From the NCBI GenBank assembly GCA_024802545.1, contig CP103416.1:2666001-2730000 (forward strand): a stretch of 64,000 nt of DNA. Direction: 5' to 3'. Position 1 is the stretch's first letter; every line of letters starts with the position of its first letter. This document shows, piece by piece, positions 19,834 through 30,247 of the stretch. The notes beneath the pieces are model-generated. The model saw only the letters and a program-made list of their open reading frames with translations. It did no database searches and was not told where the DNA came from. Both the position numbers and the translations under genes were made by a program. Source of the DNA: SAR92 clade bacterium H455. GTDB taxonomy: Bacteria > Pseudomonadota > Gammaproteobacteria > Pseudomonadales > Porticoccaceae.

Positions 19834-20187
19834 TTATTGCCGCCTAAAGTCAATCGTCTCATCTATAAGACTGTCGCCATCATTGTCCAGCGTCTGTAGC
19901 AGGCGCGCGATATTGACCACCATAGGATGAAAAACATCATCGGTATCGGCCATATCCAGAGGCGTAACCCTTTCATCGGCGAGTACCGGCGGGAACTCGA
20001 GATCACCGATAAAAAAGGTCACCGTCTCACCAGGGTGATACTTAAATTCTCCACGAGAATTTGTGACACCATTTTGGGTCTCGGTTCTATAGCCAATATT
20101 GATAACCGGGCTGTCGATAAAGACGCCTGTGGAGGTCGGGTTTGAGCTCCCGCCTCCGCCACCACCGCAGCTGACTAAAATTGGCAA
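19834..20187 (-). pseudogene. Remnant of a lipoprotein gene (N-terminal part only)
   Basis: The frame reads LLLCFILPILVSCGGGGGGSS, a textbook lipoprotein signal with lipobox and Gly-rich linker, then GVFIDSPVINIGYRTETQNG...EFKYHPGETVTFFIGDLEFPP. That is the N-terminal repeat of large surface lipoproteins of marine gammaproteobacteria. The frame stops after about 117 residues, right beside the inverted-repeat element, whereas relatives are several times longer. The conserved signal segment extends upstream of the first usable codon (TTG at 20187) with no ATG/GTG/TTG in frame, so the start is damaged too. Decayed fragment is the best call. Confidence 0.6.
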
Positions 20188-20296
20188 AATAAAACATAAA
20201 AGAAGAGTTATTTTCGTATCAGCACTCCCTGTAATAGATCAAAGCATCATCCTGATGCTTCCAGATTAATCTTGTCCTCTGAGCCTAGGTAAAAAA

Positions 20297-20330
20297 TCGA
20301 AGGATTGCAAAATACAGCTCCCTGCAATCC
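20297..20330 (-). terminator. Terminator after apbC
   Basis: GGATTGCA (20302-20309) and TGCAATCC (20323-20330) form a perfect 8-bp stem. On the minus strand a run of T residues follows a few bases later (TTCGATTTTTTA). It lies 28 bp beyond the apbC stop. Confidence 0.6.
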
Positions 20331-20358
20331 ACACCCCAATTATTTGTTCAACAAACCC

Positions 20359-21162
20359 CTAATCGAACACAATCTCCGGTCCGCTGCTATCGTCCAGCGC
20401 TGCCAGCTGCTCAATCACCTGTCGTGCCACGCTGCCATAACGCTGAGCAATATCACTCTCCGGCTCAGCCGCAACTGAAGGCAGACCCGAATCACCGCGC
20501 TCACGAATGCTTCTATCCAGAGGCATGCTGCCAAGCAACTGGGTGCTGTAATCTGCCGCGACTTTTTCGCCGCCACCGCTGCCGAAGATATGGTCTTCAT
20601 GACCACAGTTGCTGCACAGATGCACGGCCATATTTTCAATAATGCCGAGCACGGGGATTTTCACCTTGGTAAACATCTCGATGCCTTTCTGAGCATCGAG
20701 CAAGGCTATATCTTGAGGCGTGGTAACAATCACTGCACCAGCAACCGCAGCTTTTTGTGCCAAGGTCAGTTGAATATCGCCGGTGCCTGGGGGCATATCC
20801 ACCACCAACACATCGAGCTCGCCCCAATCAGTCTGCTCTAATAATTGTTGCAGTGCGCCGCTGGCCATGGGGCCGCGCCAAGCCATGGGGGTTTTGTCGC
20901 TGACTAGATAGGCCATGGACATGGTTTCAAGACCGTTGGCCATCACTGGTGTAAAGGATTTTCCGTCCGCTGTGGCGGGGCGTGTTCCTTCAGCCACTCC
21001 CATCATCATGGCGATGCTTGGGCCGTAGATGTCAGCGTCCAGCAGGCCGACTTTTTTTCCCTCGGCCTGAAGAGCGAGCGCCAGATTGACTGCGGTGGTG
21101 GATTTACCCACGCCACCTTTACCCGATGCCACTGCAATGATCTGTTTTACTTGAGCTAACAC
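20359..21162 (-). CDS. apbC: Mrp/ApbC-type iron-sulfur carrier ATPase
   Basis: Cytoplasmic P-loop ATPase that carries Fe-S clusters to apo-proteins. The deviant Walker A GKGGVGKST lies near residues 15-23, followed by DADIYGPS, DMPPGTGDIQLT and the CSNCGH motif with the CxxC that holds the cluster between subunits. At 267 residues it lacks the N-terminal DUF59 domain found in longer Mrp proteins. The start is GTG at 21162 with GGAG 8 bases upstream. It is divergent from metG, as in Pseudomonas. Confidence 0.93.
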   Translation of the reverse strand: MLAQVKQIIAVASGKGGVGKSTTAVNLALALQAEGKKVGLLDADIYGPSIAMMMGVAEGTRPATADGKSFTPVMANGLETMSMAYLVSDKTPMAWRGPMASGALQQLLEQTDWGELDVLVVDMPPGTGDIQLTLAQKAAVAGAVIVTTPQDIALLDAQKGIEMFTKVKIPVLGIIENMAVHLCSNCGHEDHIFGSGGGEKVAADYSTQLLGSMPLDRSIRERGDSGLPSVAAEPESDIAQRYGSVARQVIEQLAALDDSSGPEIVFD

Positions 21163-21347
21163 TGATTTACTCCGTTATTGCCGATTTTTAACTGGATTGG
21201 ATTATAGGGGCTATTTCGCAGGCGATTGCACATGAAAAGTACGCGTAAAATCGCTATAGTTACGCGCTAAACTACAGTACCTAACATGCGTTGTAATTTG
21301 CGCTGTAAATAGCATTCTCAATAGTCCCTAAAACAAGAAACCTTACC

Positions 21348-23369
21348 ATGCCATCAAAACGTCAGATTCTGGTCACTAACGCTCTTCCCTATGCTAATGC
21401 CGCGCTACATCTTGGGCATGTTTTGGAATATACCCAAACCGATGTCTGGGTGCGCTTCCAGAGAATGCGCGGGCACGAATGTTACTACCTTTCTGCCGAT
21501 GATGCTCATGGAACTGCGATTATGCTCAAGGCAGATGAGAAGGGTATCAGCGCCGAGCAACATATTGCAGATATGCGGGCGATTCACGAGGCGGACTTTA
21601 AAGACTTTCTGATCAGTGTGGACAACTATCACACCACCCATTCGGAAGAGAACCGCGAGTTTTCGGAGCTGATTTACAAGCGTCTAAATGCCAACGGCCA
21701 TATTGCCAAGCGCGAGATTACTCAGGCCTTTGATCCAGAGAAAAATTTGTTTTTGGCGGATCGCTATATCAAGGGCACCTGCCCTAAGTGTAAAACCGAA
21801 GATCAGTACGGCGACAACTGCGAAGCCTGCGGCGCAACCTATTCGCCGATTGACCTGATCAATCCGGTGTCGGCGATCTCTGGCGCCACTCCCATTGAAA
21901 AAGCCTCGACTCACTATTTCTTTAAGTTGCCTGAATTCACTCAGTTCCTGCAAGAGTGGACGCGCAGCGGCGCGGTGCAGGAAGAAGTGGCCAATAAGCT
22001 CGGCGAATGGCTAGACAGTGGCCTGCAAGAGTGGGACATCAGTCGCGACGCACCCTACTTTGGCTTTGAGATTCCCGGTGCGCCGGGCAAGTATTTTTAT
22101 GTCTGGCTGGATGCACCCATCGGCTATATGGCCAGCTTTAAAAATCTCTGTGATCGCGAAGGCATGGATTTTGATCACTATTGGAAGGCTGATAGCACCA
22201 CTGAGCTGTACCACTTTATCGGCAAAGACATAGTCAACTTCCACGCGCTGTTCTGGCCCGCCATGTTGAGCAGCGCCCAGTTCCGCACCCCCACTAAGAT
22301 CTGTGTCCACGGCTTTGTCACGGTGAACGGCAAGAAGATGTCGAAATCTCGCGGCACCTTTATTAATGCGCGCTGCTATCTCGATCACTTGGATCCGGAT
22401 TACCTGCGCTATTACTACGCTTCGAAACTGTCGGGCTCGGTGGAAGATATAGATCTCAATCTCGAAGACTTCCAGCAGAAGGTCAACAGCGACTTGGTCG
22501 GCAAGGTAGTGAATATCGCCAGCCGCTGTGCCAAGTTTATTGCCAATGGCAACGACGGCGTGCTATCGACCAATGTAGATAACCCGGAGCTCTGGGCTCA
22601 GGTGAGTGGCGCGGCGGAAAGCATTGCCAACCACTATGAAAACCGCGACTTCAGCAAAGCGATCCGCGAGATTATGGCTCAGGCCGATGCAGCCAATGAA
22701 TATATTGCCGCCAAAGAGCCGTGGAAACTGAATAAGCAGGAGGGCATGCAACAGCAGGTGCAGGATATCTGCTCTCAGGGCATCAATATGTTCCGTGTGC
22801 TGATGACCTACCTAAAGCCAGTAGTACCCGCCATGACTGTCGCCGCTGAAGAGTTCCTCAACGATACATTGAGTTGGGAAAGTGCGGCACAGCCATTGCT
22901 AGGCCATCAATTGAAACCCTTTAAGCCACTGATGATTCGCATAGAAAAAGACAAGGTGGATGCAATGATTGACGCCAGCAAAGAAGAGACAGCTCTGGCT
23001 GTGGCAAAACCCCTTGAAGGGCCATTGGCCGATGAGCCTATTGCAGCAGAAATTAACTTTGATGAATTTGCCAAGGTGGATCTCCGAGTGGCGCGCATTG
23101 TCACAGCCTCCCATGTTGAGGGCGCCGACAAGTTACTGCAGCTGATTCTCGATCTCGGTGGCGAAACCCGTCAGGTATTCTCGGGGATTAAGTCTTCCTA
23201 TAAACCGGAAGATCTAGAGGGCCGGCTGACAGTGATGGTCGCCAATCTGGCGCCGCGAAAAATGCGCTTTGGTATGTCTGAAGGCATGGTGCTGGCAGCC
23301 GCTGATAACAAGGGAATTTACCTGCTGGAACCGGATAGCGGTGCACAGCCAGGCCAGCGGGTTAGCTGA
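21348..23369 (+). CDS. metG: Methionyl-tRNA synthetase
   Basis: Charges tRNA-Met and initiator tRNA. Class I signatures are present: HLGH in the HIGH box (near residues 21-24), a zinc knuckle [17 protein letters not shown] (about 144-160) and KMSKS (in [10 protein letters not shown], about 333). A C-terminal EMAP-like tRNA-binding domain spans about residues 570-673 ([14 protein letters not shown]). The 673-residue length is that of the dimeric E. coli type. It is followed at 185 bp by the rsx operon. Confidence 0.97.
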   Translation: MPSKRQILVTNALPYANAALHLGHVLEYTQTDVWVRFQRMRGHECYYLSADDAHGTAIMLKADEKGISAEQHIADMRAIHEADFKDFLISVDNYHTTHSEENREFSELIYKRLNANGHIAKREITQAFDPEKNLFLADRYIKGTCPKCKTEDQYGDNCEACGATYSPIDLINPVSAISGATPIEKASTHYFFKLPEFTQFLQEWTRSGAVQEEVANKLGEWLDSGLQEWDISRDAPYFGFEIPGAPGKYFYVWLDAPIGYMASFKNLCDREGMDFDHYWKADSTTELYHFIGKDIVNFHALFWPAMLSSAQFRTPTKICVHGFVTVNGKKMSKSRGTFINARCYLDHLDPDYLRYYYASKLSGSVEDIDLNLEDFQQKVNSDLVGKVVNIASRCAKFIANGNDGVLSTNVDNPELWAQVSGAAESIANHYENRDFSKAIREIMAQADAANEYIAAKEPWKLNKQEGMQQQVQDICSQGINMFRVLMTYLKPVVPAMTVAAEEFLNDTLSWESAAQPLLGHQLKPFKPLMIRIEKDKVDAMIDASKEETALAVAKPLEGPLADEPIAAEINFDEFAKVDLRVARIVTASHVEGADKLLQLILDLGGETRQVFSGIKSSYKPEDLEGRLTVMVANLAPRKMRFGMSEGMVLAAADNKGIYLLEPDSGAQPGQRVS

Positions 23370-23496
23370 TCAACAAGTCTGATCCCTGCGTATAATCGTG
23401 TGAGATTAAAAAGCAGCTGAGAAGTAGTTAGGAAGTGGCTGATTTTGCAGTTACTACTTATTCATAAAAGAACTAACCACCTGCTGCATATGAGTT

Positions 23497-23515
23497 GAAT
23501 CAAGCTAGTTGATTC
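23497..23515. promoter_or_regulatory. Perfect palindrome upstream of rsxA
   Basis: GAATCAA and TTGATTC (7 bp each) flank GCTAG, centred about 49 bp before the rsxA start. No T-run follows, so an operator is more likely than a terminator. The factor is unknown. Confidence 0.4.
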
Positions 23516-23554
23516 CACGATAATGGCAGCCAACACAAGGTTTGGCGTTTTAGC

Positions 23555-24130
23555 ATGGCAGAATTTGCAGTCATTCTGGTCAGTTCGATACTGATCAACA
23601 ACTATGTACTGGTACAGTTCCTCGGACTCTGCCCATTTATGGGTGTCTCGAATAAACTGGAATCCGCCATCGGCATGGCTGCGGCCACGACCTTTGTTCT
23701 GACCCTCACAGCCATGGCCAGCTATATAGTCAACGCCATGGTGCTTGAGCCTCTGGGGCTGATCTATCTGCGTACCATCGCCTTTATTCTGGTGATTGCC
23801 GCCGTGGTCCAGTTCACCAAAATGTTTATCGAAAAAACCAGCCCGCTGCTCTATCGCGTGCTCGGTGTGTTTCTGCCCCTGATTACCACCAACTGCGCGG
23901 TACTGGGTGTGGCCTTGCAGAATACCTCAAAAGATCTCAATTTTGTGCAGTCTTCCCTCTATGGTTTTGGTGCCGGGGCTGGTTTTTCATTGGTGCTGAT
24001 TCTGTTCTCAGCTATGCGTGAGCGTCTAGCGGCGGCGGATGTACCCGAGTCATTTAAAGGGGCTGCCATCGCCATGATTACTGCCGGATTGATGTCACTG
24101 GCCTTTATGGGCTTCAGTGGACTTGTTTAA
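23555..24130 (+). CDS. rsxA: Rnf/Rsx complex membrane subunit A
   Basis: Integral membrane subunit of the Rnf/Rsx ion-coupled electron transport complex, which links ferredoxin and NADH and in enterics also resets SoxR. It has 191 residues with six hydrophobic segments and the family stretches [18 protein letters not shown] and [10 protein letters not shown]; the conserved Cys residues are those proposed to bind the membrane iron centre with RsxE. First gene of rsxABCDGE, abutting rsxB. Confidence 0.96.
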   Translation: MAEFAVILVSSILINNYVLVQFLGLCPFMGVSNKLESAIGMAAATTFVLTLTAMASYIVNAMVLEPLGLIYLRTIAFILVIAAVVQFTKMFIEKTSPLLYRVLGVFLPLITTNCAVLGVALQNTSKDLNFVQSSLYGFGAGAGFSLVLILFSAMRERLAAADVPESFKGAAIAMITAGLMSLAFMGFSGLV

Positions 24131-24760
24131 ATGATTGAGCTTATCGCGCAAAACCCCATTCTTGCGGCACTGGTTGCCCTAGTCGGCCTGTCGATTGTCT
24201 TCGGCGCGCTGCTGGGATTCGCTGCGGAAAAATTTAAGGTTGTGGGCGACCCCATTGTCGAGCAGATCGACGAGCTGTTGCCGCAAACTCAGTGTGGCCA
24301 ATGTGGTTTCCCCGGCTGCCGCCCCTACGCAGAATCGATCGCCGCTGGCGACGTAATCAACAAATGTCCTCCCGGCGGCCAGTCGACGATTAACGCCATC
24401 GCCAATCTGCTGGATGTGCCGGCACCAGAACTGGATGCGGAACACGGCGTAGAGAGCGAAGTCAAAACCGTCGCCTATATTCGTGAAGATGAATGCATCG
24501 GCTGCACCAAGTGCATTCAAGCCTGCCCTGTGGACGCCATTTTGGGCGCGGCAAAATTAATGCACACGGTCATTACCGACGAGTGCACTGGCTGTGACCT
24601 CTGCGTTGAGCCCTGCCCAGTAGACTGTATCGATATGTTGCCAGTTGCAGAAACCATTGCCGACTGGAAGTGGTCAATCCCCGCCAAGCCAGGTCAAATG
24701 ATTGCCACTGATCGCCGCGGCGAAGTTAGCCCTGCGGTTCACAACGAGGATGCAGCATGA
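24131..24760 (+). CDS. rsxB: Rnf/Rsx complex iron-sulfur subunit B
   Basis: Membrane-anchored ferredoxin-like subunit of 209 residues. One N-terminal helix (about 8-27) is followed by a four-Cys cluster domain (CGQCGFPGC...NKCPPGG) and two [4Fe-4S] ferredoxin motifs, [14 protein letters not shown] and [14 protein letters not shown]. It passes electrons between soluble ferredoxin and the rest of the complex. Its end overlaps rsxC by 4 bp. Confidence 0.96.
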   Translation: MIELIAQNPILAALVALVGLSIVFGALLGFAAEKFKVVGDPIVEQIDELLPQTQCGQCGFPGCRPYAESIAAGDVINKCPPGGQSTINAIANLLDVPAPELDAEHGVESEVKTVAYIREDECIGCTKCIQACPVDAILGAAKLMHTVITDECTGCDLCVEPCPVDCIDMLPVAETIADWKWSIPAKPGQMIATDRRGEVSPAVHNEDAA

Positions 24761-26538
24761 GTAGAACCTGGGTTACACCTGGTGGCGTACATCCTCCGGA
24801 AAACAAACATCAGTCGTTAACTCAGCCAATTGGTCAATTGCCGATTCCGGAAAAGCTGATTATTCCACTGAGCCAACACATTGGCGCGCCAGCCACTCCC
24901 TGTGTAGAAATCGGTCAGCAGGTCCTTAAAGGTCAGGTCATTGCTCAGGCCACAGGCGTGGTCAGCATTCCCATGCATGCGCCCTCCTCTGGCACCATCA
25001 GTGCTATAGAGCACAGACCCATTGCCCATGCATCAGGCATGCTCGCCCCCTGTATCGAAATCACCACCGACGGTGCCGATACTTGGATTGAGCACGAGGG
25101 TATTAGCGACTACGAACATATCTCCCCAAGCAAGCTTATTGAGATGGTTGGCAATGCCGGCATCTCTGGCATGGGCGGCGCCGGTTTCCCATCGGCGGTT
25201 AAACTCAACCCCGGACGTCAGCGCCCTATCGATACCCTGATTGTGAATGCCACTGAATGTGAGCCCTATATCACCGCTGATGACTCTGCGATTCGCGAGC
25301 GTGCCGGTGAGATTATCGAGGGGATTAAAATCCTCAGTGCGATTCTCGATCACCCGACCAATATTATGATTGGCATCGAAGACAATAAGCCGGAAGCCAT
25401 TGCAGCCCTGGCTCCCCATGTGGAAGACAGCGGTATTTCGGTAGTTGTGTTCCCGACCAAATACCCTTCCGGTGGCGAGAAACAGCTCATTTATATTCTT
25501 ACCGGCAAAGAATTACCCACTGGCAAGTTACCCGCTGACGAAGGCATGATCTGTATCAATATTGGTACCACCTATGCGATCAAGCGTGCCGTGATCGATG
25601 GCGAGCCACTGATTTCCCGAGTCACTACAGTCACCGGTGATGCCGTGGGTACACCGCGCAACTACGACACCCTGATAGGCACCCCCGTTAGGCATCTCCT
25701 TGAGCACAACCAATTTGATGAGCAGGCCGGTGGTCGAGTGATAATGGGCGGACCTATGATGGGCTTCACTCTGCCCTCTGCGGATGTGCCCATAGTCAAA
25801 ACCACCAACTGTATTCTGGCTCCCAGCTACGCCGAGATTCCCGACGATGACCCGGCCCAGCCCTGCATTCGCTGCGGTATGTGTGCGGAAGCTTGCCCGG
25901 TTTCTCTGCTGCCGCAACAGCTGTTTTGGTATGCTCAAGCAGAGGAACACGACCGTCTCGAAGCGCACAATCTGTTTGACTGCATAGAATGCGGTGCCTG
26001 CTCTTATGTCTGCCCGAGCAACATTCCCCTGGTGCAATACTATCGCGCCGCCAAAGGTGATATCCGTAAGGCCCGGGAAGAAAAAGTTAAATCCGATCAC
26101 GCCCGGGAGCGCTTCGAGTTTCACAAAGAGCGCATAGAACAGGCGGAGCGAGAAAAAGAAGCCAAACGTGCCGCACGTCGCGAAGCGACTCAGCAGGCCA
26201 AGGCCGATCATCTCGCGGCGACAGCTAATGGTAGCGCAGCGTCAAGTGCACCAGCAACTGCCACTCCCGCTAGTGCCGTATCCAGCTCCTCAGCTGCGGA
26301 TATTATTGCCGCAGCTCAGGCTCGTGCCGCCGCCAAGCAAGCCAACCCTGAAGATCAGCGAGCCAAGCTTGAGCGTACCATTGCCAGTGCGGAGCAACGC
26401 CTGAAAATGGCCGAAGAGAAACTCGCCGAAGCTATAAATGATGACAGTGGCAAACAGGACAAGCTCAGCGCCGCAGTGGAAAACACGCGACAAAAACTTG
26501 AGCAATCCAAATCCAAGCTCGCGGAGTTGGCAGAATAA
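24757..26538 (+). CDS. rsxC: Rnf/Rsx complex NADH-binding subunit C
   Basis: Peripheral subunit related to NuoF that handles NADH/FMN, 593 residues. The N-terminal barrel-sandwich part (GGVHPPENK) leads into the FMN/NADH domain with [13 protein letters not shown] and [13 protein letters not shown]. Two [4Fe-4S] motifs follow, [20 protein letters not shown] and [13 protein letters not shown]. The last 150 residues are Ala/Glu/Lys-rich, predicted helical, and resemble the variable tail of gammaproteobacterial RsxC, here rather short. Confidence 0.96.
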   Translation: MSRTWVTPGGVHPPENKHQSLTQPIGQLPIPEKLIIPLSQHIGAPATPCVEIGQQVLKGQVIAQATGVVSIPMHAPSSGTISAIEHRPIAHASGMLAPCIEITTDGADTWIEHEGISDYEHISPSKLIEMVGNAGISGMGGAGFPSAVKLNPGRQRPIDTLIVNATECEPYITADDSAIRERAGEIIEGIKILSAILDHPTNIMIGIEDNKPEAIAALAPHVEDSGISVVVFPTKYPSGGEKQLIYILTGKELPTGKLPADEGMICINIGTTYAIKRAVIDGEPLISRVTTVTGDAVGTPRNYDTLIGTPVRHLLEHNQFDEQAGGRVIMGGPMMGFTLPSADVPIVKTTNCILAPSYAEIPDDDPAQPCIRCGMCAEACPVSLLPQQLFWYAQAEEHDRLEAHNLFDCIECGACSYVCPSNIPLVQYYRAAKGDIRKAREEKVKSDHARERFEFHKERIEQAEREKEAKRAARREATQQAKADHLAATANGSAASSAPATATPASAVSSSSAADIIAAAQARAAAKQANPEDQRAKLERTIASAEQRLKMAEEKLAEAINDDSGKQDKLSAAVENTRQKLEQSKSKLAELAE

Positions 26539-27602
26539 TGGCATTTAAACAGGTCTCCTCACCCCACGCCCATGCAGCGCAAAACACTTCTCAGGTGATG
26601 AAGTTAGTGTTGCTGGCAACTATTCCAGGTCTCGCGGCACTGACCTGGCAGTTTGGCTGGGGTAGCTTTATCAATGTGGTGTTGGCATCAGTGACCGCGG
26701 TCTGCTGTGAAGCGGCGATTGTCAAAATGCGTGGCCGCTCTATAAGTTTTTATCTCGGTGACTACAGCGCCGTTGTCACTGCAGTCTTATTGGGCCTCGC
26801 CCTACCGCCACTGGCACCCTGGTGGGTGGTAGTAGTGGGTACAGTGTTCTCCATAGTGGTGGCCAAGCAACTCTATGGCGGCCTTGGCTATAACCCCTTT
26901 AATCCGGCAATGGTTGGCTATGTGGTTCTGCTGATCTCCTTCCCGATTCAAATGACCACCTGGGTGGCACCGCTCGCCCTGCTACCTGCTGGCGCAGCGC
27001 ACCCTGGCTTGGTCGAATCACTGCAAATTGTCTTTGCTGGCTACAGTCCCGCCGACGGCGTCACTGGCGCTACGCCACTGGATGTCTTTAAGCACAGCAG
27101 CGGTCTGCTAGTGGATCAGGTCTATGATCGCGAACCGCTATTTAATCAGGCCATGTTCGCTGGTGCCGGTTGGGAGTGGGTCAATCTCGGCTTCCTGCTC
27201 GGCGGTATTATTCTGCTATCCCAGCGCATTTTCACCTGGCACGGCCCTGTGGGCATGCTCGGCGCTCTGGCGTTGATGTCGATTATCTTTTGGGATTCCG
27301 GCAGCTCTTCGAGCCCGGGTTCACCGCTGATGCACCTGTTTAGTGGCGCCTCGATGATGGGGGCATTCTTTATTCTCACCGACCCAGTATCGTCGGCAGT
27401 GAGCAATCGCGGTCGTCTGATATTCGGCGTCCTGATCGGCGTGCTGATCTATGTGATTCGCGCCTGGGGCAACTACCCAGATGCCGTCGCCTTTGCCGTG
27501 TTGCTGGCCAATTTTGCCGCACCTTTTATCGACAACTACACTTTGCCGCGCACCTATGGTCATACTGACAGACGCAGAGCCACGGAAAAGGAGGAAGACT
27601 GA
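26538..27602 (+). CDS. rsxD: Rnf/Rsx complex membrane subunit D
   Basis: Ten-helix membrane flavoprotein (354 residues) of the NqrB/RnfD family. The motif DGVTGATPLDVF contains the Thr that takes covalently bound FMN, and the GGLGYNPFNPAMVGYV stretch is a family signature. It overlaps rsxC and rsxG by one base each, so the operon is tightly coupled. Confidence 0.96.
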   Translation: MAFKQVSSPHAHAAQNTSQVMKLVLLATIPGLAALTWQFGWGSFINVVLASVTAVCCEAAIVKMRGRSISFYLGDYSAVVTAVLLGLALPPLAPWWVVVVGTVFSIVVAKQLYGGLGYNPFNPAMVGYVVLLISFPIQMTTWVAPLALLPAGAAHPGLVESLQIVFAGYSPADGVTGATPLDVFKHSSGLLVDQVYDREPLFNQAMFAGAGWEWVNLGFLLGGIILLSQRIFTWHGPVGMLGALALMSIIFWDSGSSSSPGSPLMHLFSGASMMGAFFILTDPVSSAVSNRGRLIFGVLIGVLIYVIRAWGNYPDAVAFAVLLANFAAPFIDNYTLPRTYGHTDRRRATEKEED

Positions 27603-28264
27603 TGATTATCAAATCAATGGGGTTTAACAGCATAGCCCTCGCCCTCTTTGCCCTGGTCACTTCACTGATTTTGGCCACCACCAATGAGCTGACCTATGAG
27701 CGCATCGAACAGTCAGAGCGTGAAGCAGCCCAGCGGGCACTGTTAGAGATTATTCCCCTAGAGCGTCATGACAACGATATGTTGATGGATGTGCAACCAG
27801 TGCCCGAACAGTACTGGGCGACCTTGGGTCTGAAAAAAGGCGGCAATATTCATATTGCTCGGGATCAGGGTCAGCCAGTAGCGGCAATTATTCCGGCGGT
27901 GACACCAGATGGTTACAGTGGCGCTATTTCGATGATTATCGGGATTAACTTTAATGGCTCGATTGCCGGCGTGCGCGTAGTAGAGCATCGCGAAACCCCA
28001 GGCCTCGGCGACAAGGTGGATCTGAAAAAGAGCGACTGGATTCTGAGTTTTAACGGCAAGTCTTTGGTCAACCCCCAAGCCAGCGGCTGGAAAGTGAAAA
28101 AGGAAGGCGGCGATTACGACCAATTTACCGGTGCCACCATTACCCCTAAGGCAGTGGTCAACCAAGTTCTTAAAACGCTGCAATACTTTGAGGATGATCG
28201 CGAGCGTCTATTACAGATCGCCGCCGCGAACGCCGCACGTGAAAACAAACAGGCAGTACTATGA
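27602..28264 (+). CDS. rsxG: Rnf/Rsx complex FMN subunit G
   Basis: Single-pass protein (helix about residues 7-26) with a periplasmic FMN-binding domain of the NqrC/RnfG type. The covalent FMN motif is visible as [14 protein letters not shown] near residues 174-187, and [12 protein letters not shown] precedes it. Length is 220 residues. It overlaps rsxE by 4 bp. Confidence 0.95.
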   Translation: MIIKSMGFNSIALALFALVTSLILATTNELTYERIEQSEREAAQRALLEIIPLERHDNDMLMDVQPVPEQYWATLGLKKGGNIHIARDQGQPVAAIIPAVTPDGYSGAISMIIGINFNGSIAGVRVVEHRETPGLGDKVDLKKSDWILSFNGKSLVNPQASGWKVKKEGGDYDQFTGATITPKAVVNQVLKTLQYFEDDRERLLQIAAANAARENKQAVL

Positions 28265-29004
28265 ACAGCGAAGTTACTACCGAGGTCACTACCGAAGGCC
28301 CCAGCATTGCCGAAGTCACCAAAAACGGCCTCTGGACGAATAATCCGGCGCTGGTACAGCTGCTCGGGCTCTGCCCGCTGCTGGCGGTCACCGGCAGTGT
28401 AGTCAACGCTTTGGGTTTGGGTCTTGCCACCATGGCGGTACTAATCGGCTCTAACACCATAGTCTCACTGATTCGCAACCATGTTAGCGATGCCGTCAGA
28501 CTGCCCGCCTTTGTCATTATTATCGCCGCCTTTGTCACCTGCGCCGAATTATTAATGAAAGCCTACACCTATGACCTCTATCAGATTCTAGGTATTTTTA
28601 TCCCGCTGATCGTCACTAACTGCGCCATCCTTGGCCGCGCTGAAGCCTTTGCCAGCAAGCACCATGTAGGCTTAGCCGCACTTGACGGCTTGATGATGGG
28701 ACTGGGCTTCTTACTGGTCTTAGTTGCGCTAGGCGCGATTCGCGAACTGTTTGGCCAGGGCACGCTATTCGCCAGTATGCACCTGCTGTTTGGCCCGGTT
28801 GCCAACGGTTGGATGTTGCAGCCCTTCGGCGAGAACTACAACTTCTTGATCGCAGTTTTACCCCCAGGTGCATTCTTGGTAACCGGCCTATTGATTGCGG
28901 GTAAAAATTATATCGACGCGGCTTTTAAACGTCGCGCCGATGCGAAGAAAGATCGTCCGGTTATCGGTGCCAAGCGCATCAGAACCACGGGTCATATTAG
29001 CTAA
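28261..29004 (+). CDS. rsxE: Rnf/Rsx complex membrane subunit E
   Basis: Six-helix membrane subunit, 247 residues, paralogous to RsxA. It shows [19 protein letters not shown] and [18 protein letters not shown] with the conserved Cys residues for the membrane iron site. It ends the rsx operon. The nth gene that often follows is absent; a thiamine-diphosphate enzyme gene starts 28 bp later instead. Confidence 0.96.
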   Translation: MNSEVTTEVTTEGPSIAEVTKNGLWTNNPALVQLLGLCPLLAVTGSVVNALGLGLATMAVLIGSNTIVSLIRNHVSDAVRLPAFVIIIAAFVTCAELLMKAYTYDLYQILGIFIPLIVTNCAILGRAEAFASKHHVGLAALDGLMMGLGFLLVLVALGAIRELFGQGTLFASMHLLFGPVANGWMLQPFGENYNFLIAVLPPGAFLVTGLLIAGKNYIDAAFKRRADAKKDRPVIGAKRIRTTGHIS

Positions 29005-29032
29005 CAAAAAGCTCACACAGGGACGGTAAAGT

Positions 29033-29909
29033 TTGATGAATAAAAGCGGCGCGTGGTTAACCCAGTACGCACTGGAACAGCTCGGTATTACCCATACTTT
29101 TGGTATACCCGGGGTGCAAAACGCCGAGATCTACGACCAGCTAAATCAGTCAGAGCAGATCACCCCGCTTCTCGTTAATCACGAAATGAACGCCGCCTTT
29201 ATGGCCGACGCAGTCAGCCGCTCTAAGGCCGGCAGCGTCGGCACCATGCTGATCGTATCGGGTTCCGGTGTGACTCATGCATGCAGTGGCATAGCCGAAG
29301 CCTATTTGGCTGGGATTCCGTTGTTGGTGATTGCAGGCGCCAATAGTTCCGCAGGCGCTTCCGGCAATGAGCAAAGCGGTTATCCCTCCATCGACGCCAA
29401 AGAAATCCTCAAACCCCTGACCAAAGCAATCTACAGCATCAGCGACCAACAGCAGATCATCGACACATTATTTACCGCCTACAGTGTCGCCACCAGTGAT
29501 CGACCAGGGCCAGTGTTTGTGGAGATTCCTCTCGACATCCAAATGCTTGCCACTGCTATAGACAAACCTCTGCCACTCTACAGTCAGAAGAGCCAAAGCC
29601 CCAACGAAGAAGCCGAGGCCATCAGTAATATGGTTTTAAACAATGCCGCGGCACAACTACTTCAAGCAGAGTCCCCCGGTATTATTGTCGGCTGGGGTGC
29701 AGTGGACGCCCACAGCGAAATAATTGCCCTGGCCCAGCAGATCGGCGCACCAGTCTGCACAACTCTCTCTGGGGTCAGTAGCTTTCCCGCCCAGCATCCA
29801 TTGCACGCCGGCATGATCTTTGGCCCCGCAGCGGTGCCCAGTGCAGAGAATGCCTTTAAAGATTGTGACTGCCTGCTCGCCATAGGCACCGACTTAAATG
29901 AAGCCGATA
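29033..29909 (+). pseudogene. Thiamine-diphosphate enzyme, 5' part, split by an IS
   Basis: N-terminal part of an acetolactate-synthase/benzoylformate-decarboxylase-like enzyme. The catalytic Glu that activates the cofactor is seen in LVNHEMNAAFMADAVSR (about residue 44), with GIPGVQNAEIYD before it, then a central domain through GTDLNEAD. The frame runs two codons into the insertion element and stops at 29914. Together with the fragment at 31109-32011 it would give about 591 residues. It starts 28 bp after rsxE, so it may once have been expressed with the rsx operon. The original substrate is unclear. Confidence 0.88.
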
Positions 29910-29980
29910 GGTAATCCCCCCACAAATTAACTGAGGTTTTAAGTAGAATATTCTCGTAACCGATACGCAGGAGATTCTGC

Positions 29981-30247
29981 ATGAAGAAATCAAGATATTC
30001 AGACAGTCAAATCATGGCTATCATTAAGCAGGCTGAGGCTGGGACGCCAGTGCCAGAGCTCTGCCGGGAGCACGGCATGAGCTCCGCGAGCTTCTATAAA
30101 TGGCGCAGTAAATACGGCGGTATGGACGCCTCGATGATGACGCGACTCAAGGAGCTGGAGGACGAAAACAGGCGACTAAAGAAGATGTATGCCGAAGAGC
30201 GGCTCAAGGCCGAGATCATTCAGGAGGCTATGGCAAAAAAGTGGTAA
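29981..30247 (+). CDS. IS3-family transposase OrfA
   Basis: Helix-turn-helix DNA-binding part of the transposase, 88 residues. The HTH is seen in [42 protein letters not shown], cited here by position (residues 5-47). A leucine-zipper-like coiled coil follows ([20 protein letters not shown]). Near the end, A AAA AAG at 30235-30241 is the classic -1 slippery heptamer, so part of the ribosomes should continue into orfB to make the OrfAB fusion. Confidence 0.94.
   Translation: MKKSRYSDSQIMAIIKQAEAGTPVPELCREHGMSSASFYKWRSKYGGMDASMMTRLKELEDENRRLKKMYAEERLKAEIIQEAMAKKW

Noticed and set aside
20200-20226. GTG start for the lipoprotein fragment at 20226
   Set aside because: The GTG frame meets TAA after five codons; it is not in frame with the lipobox sequence.
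25528-26211. 227-codon open frame opposite rsxC
   Set aside because: Antisense shadow of a well-conserved gene. It has no ribosome site or family resemblance.
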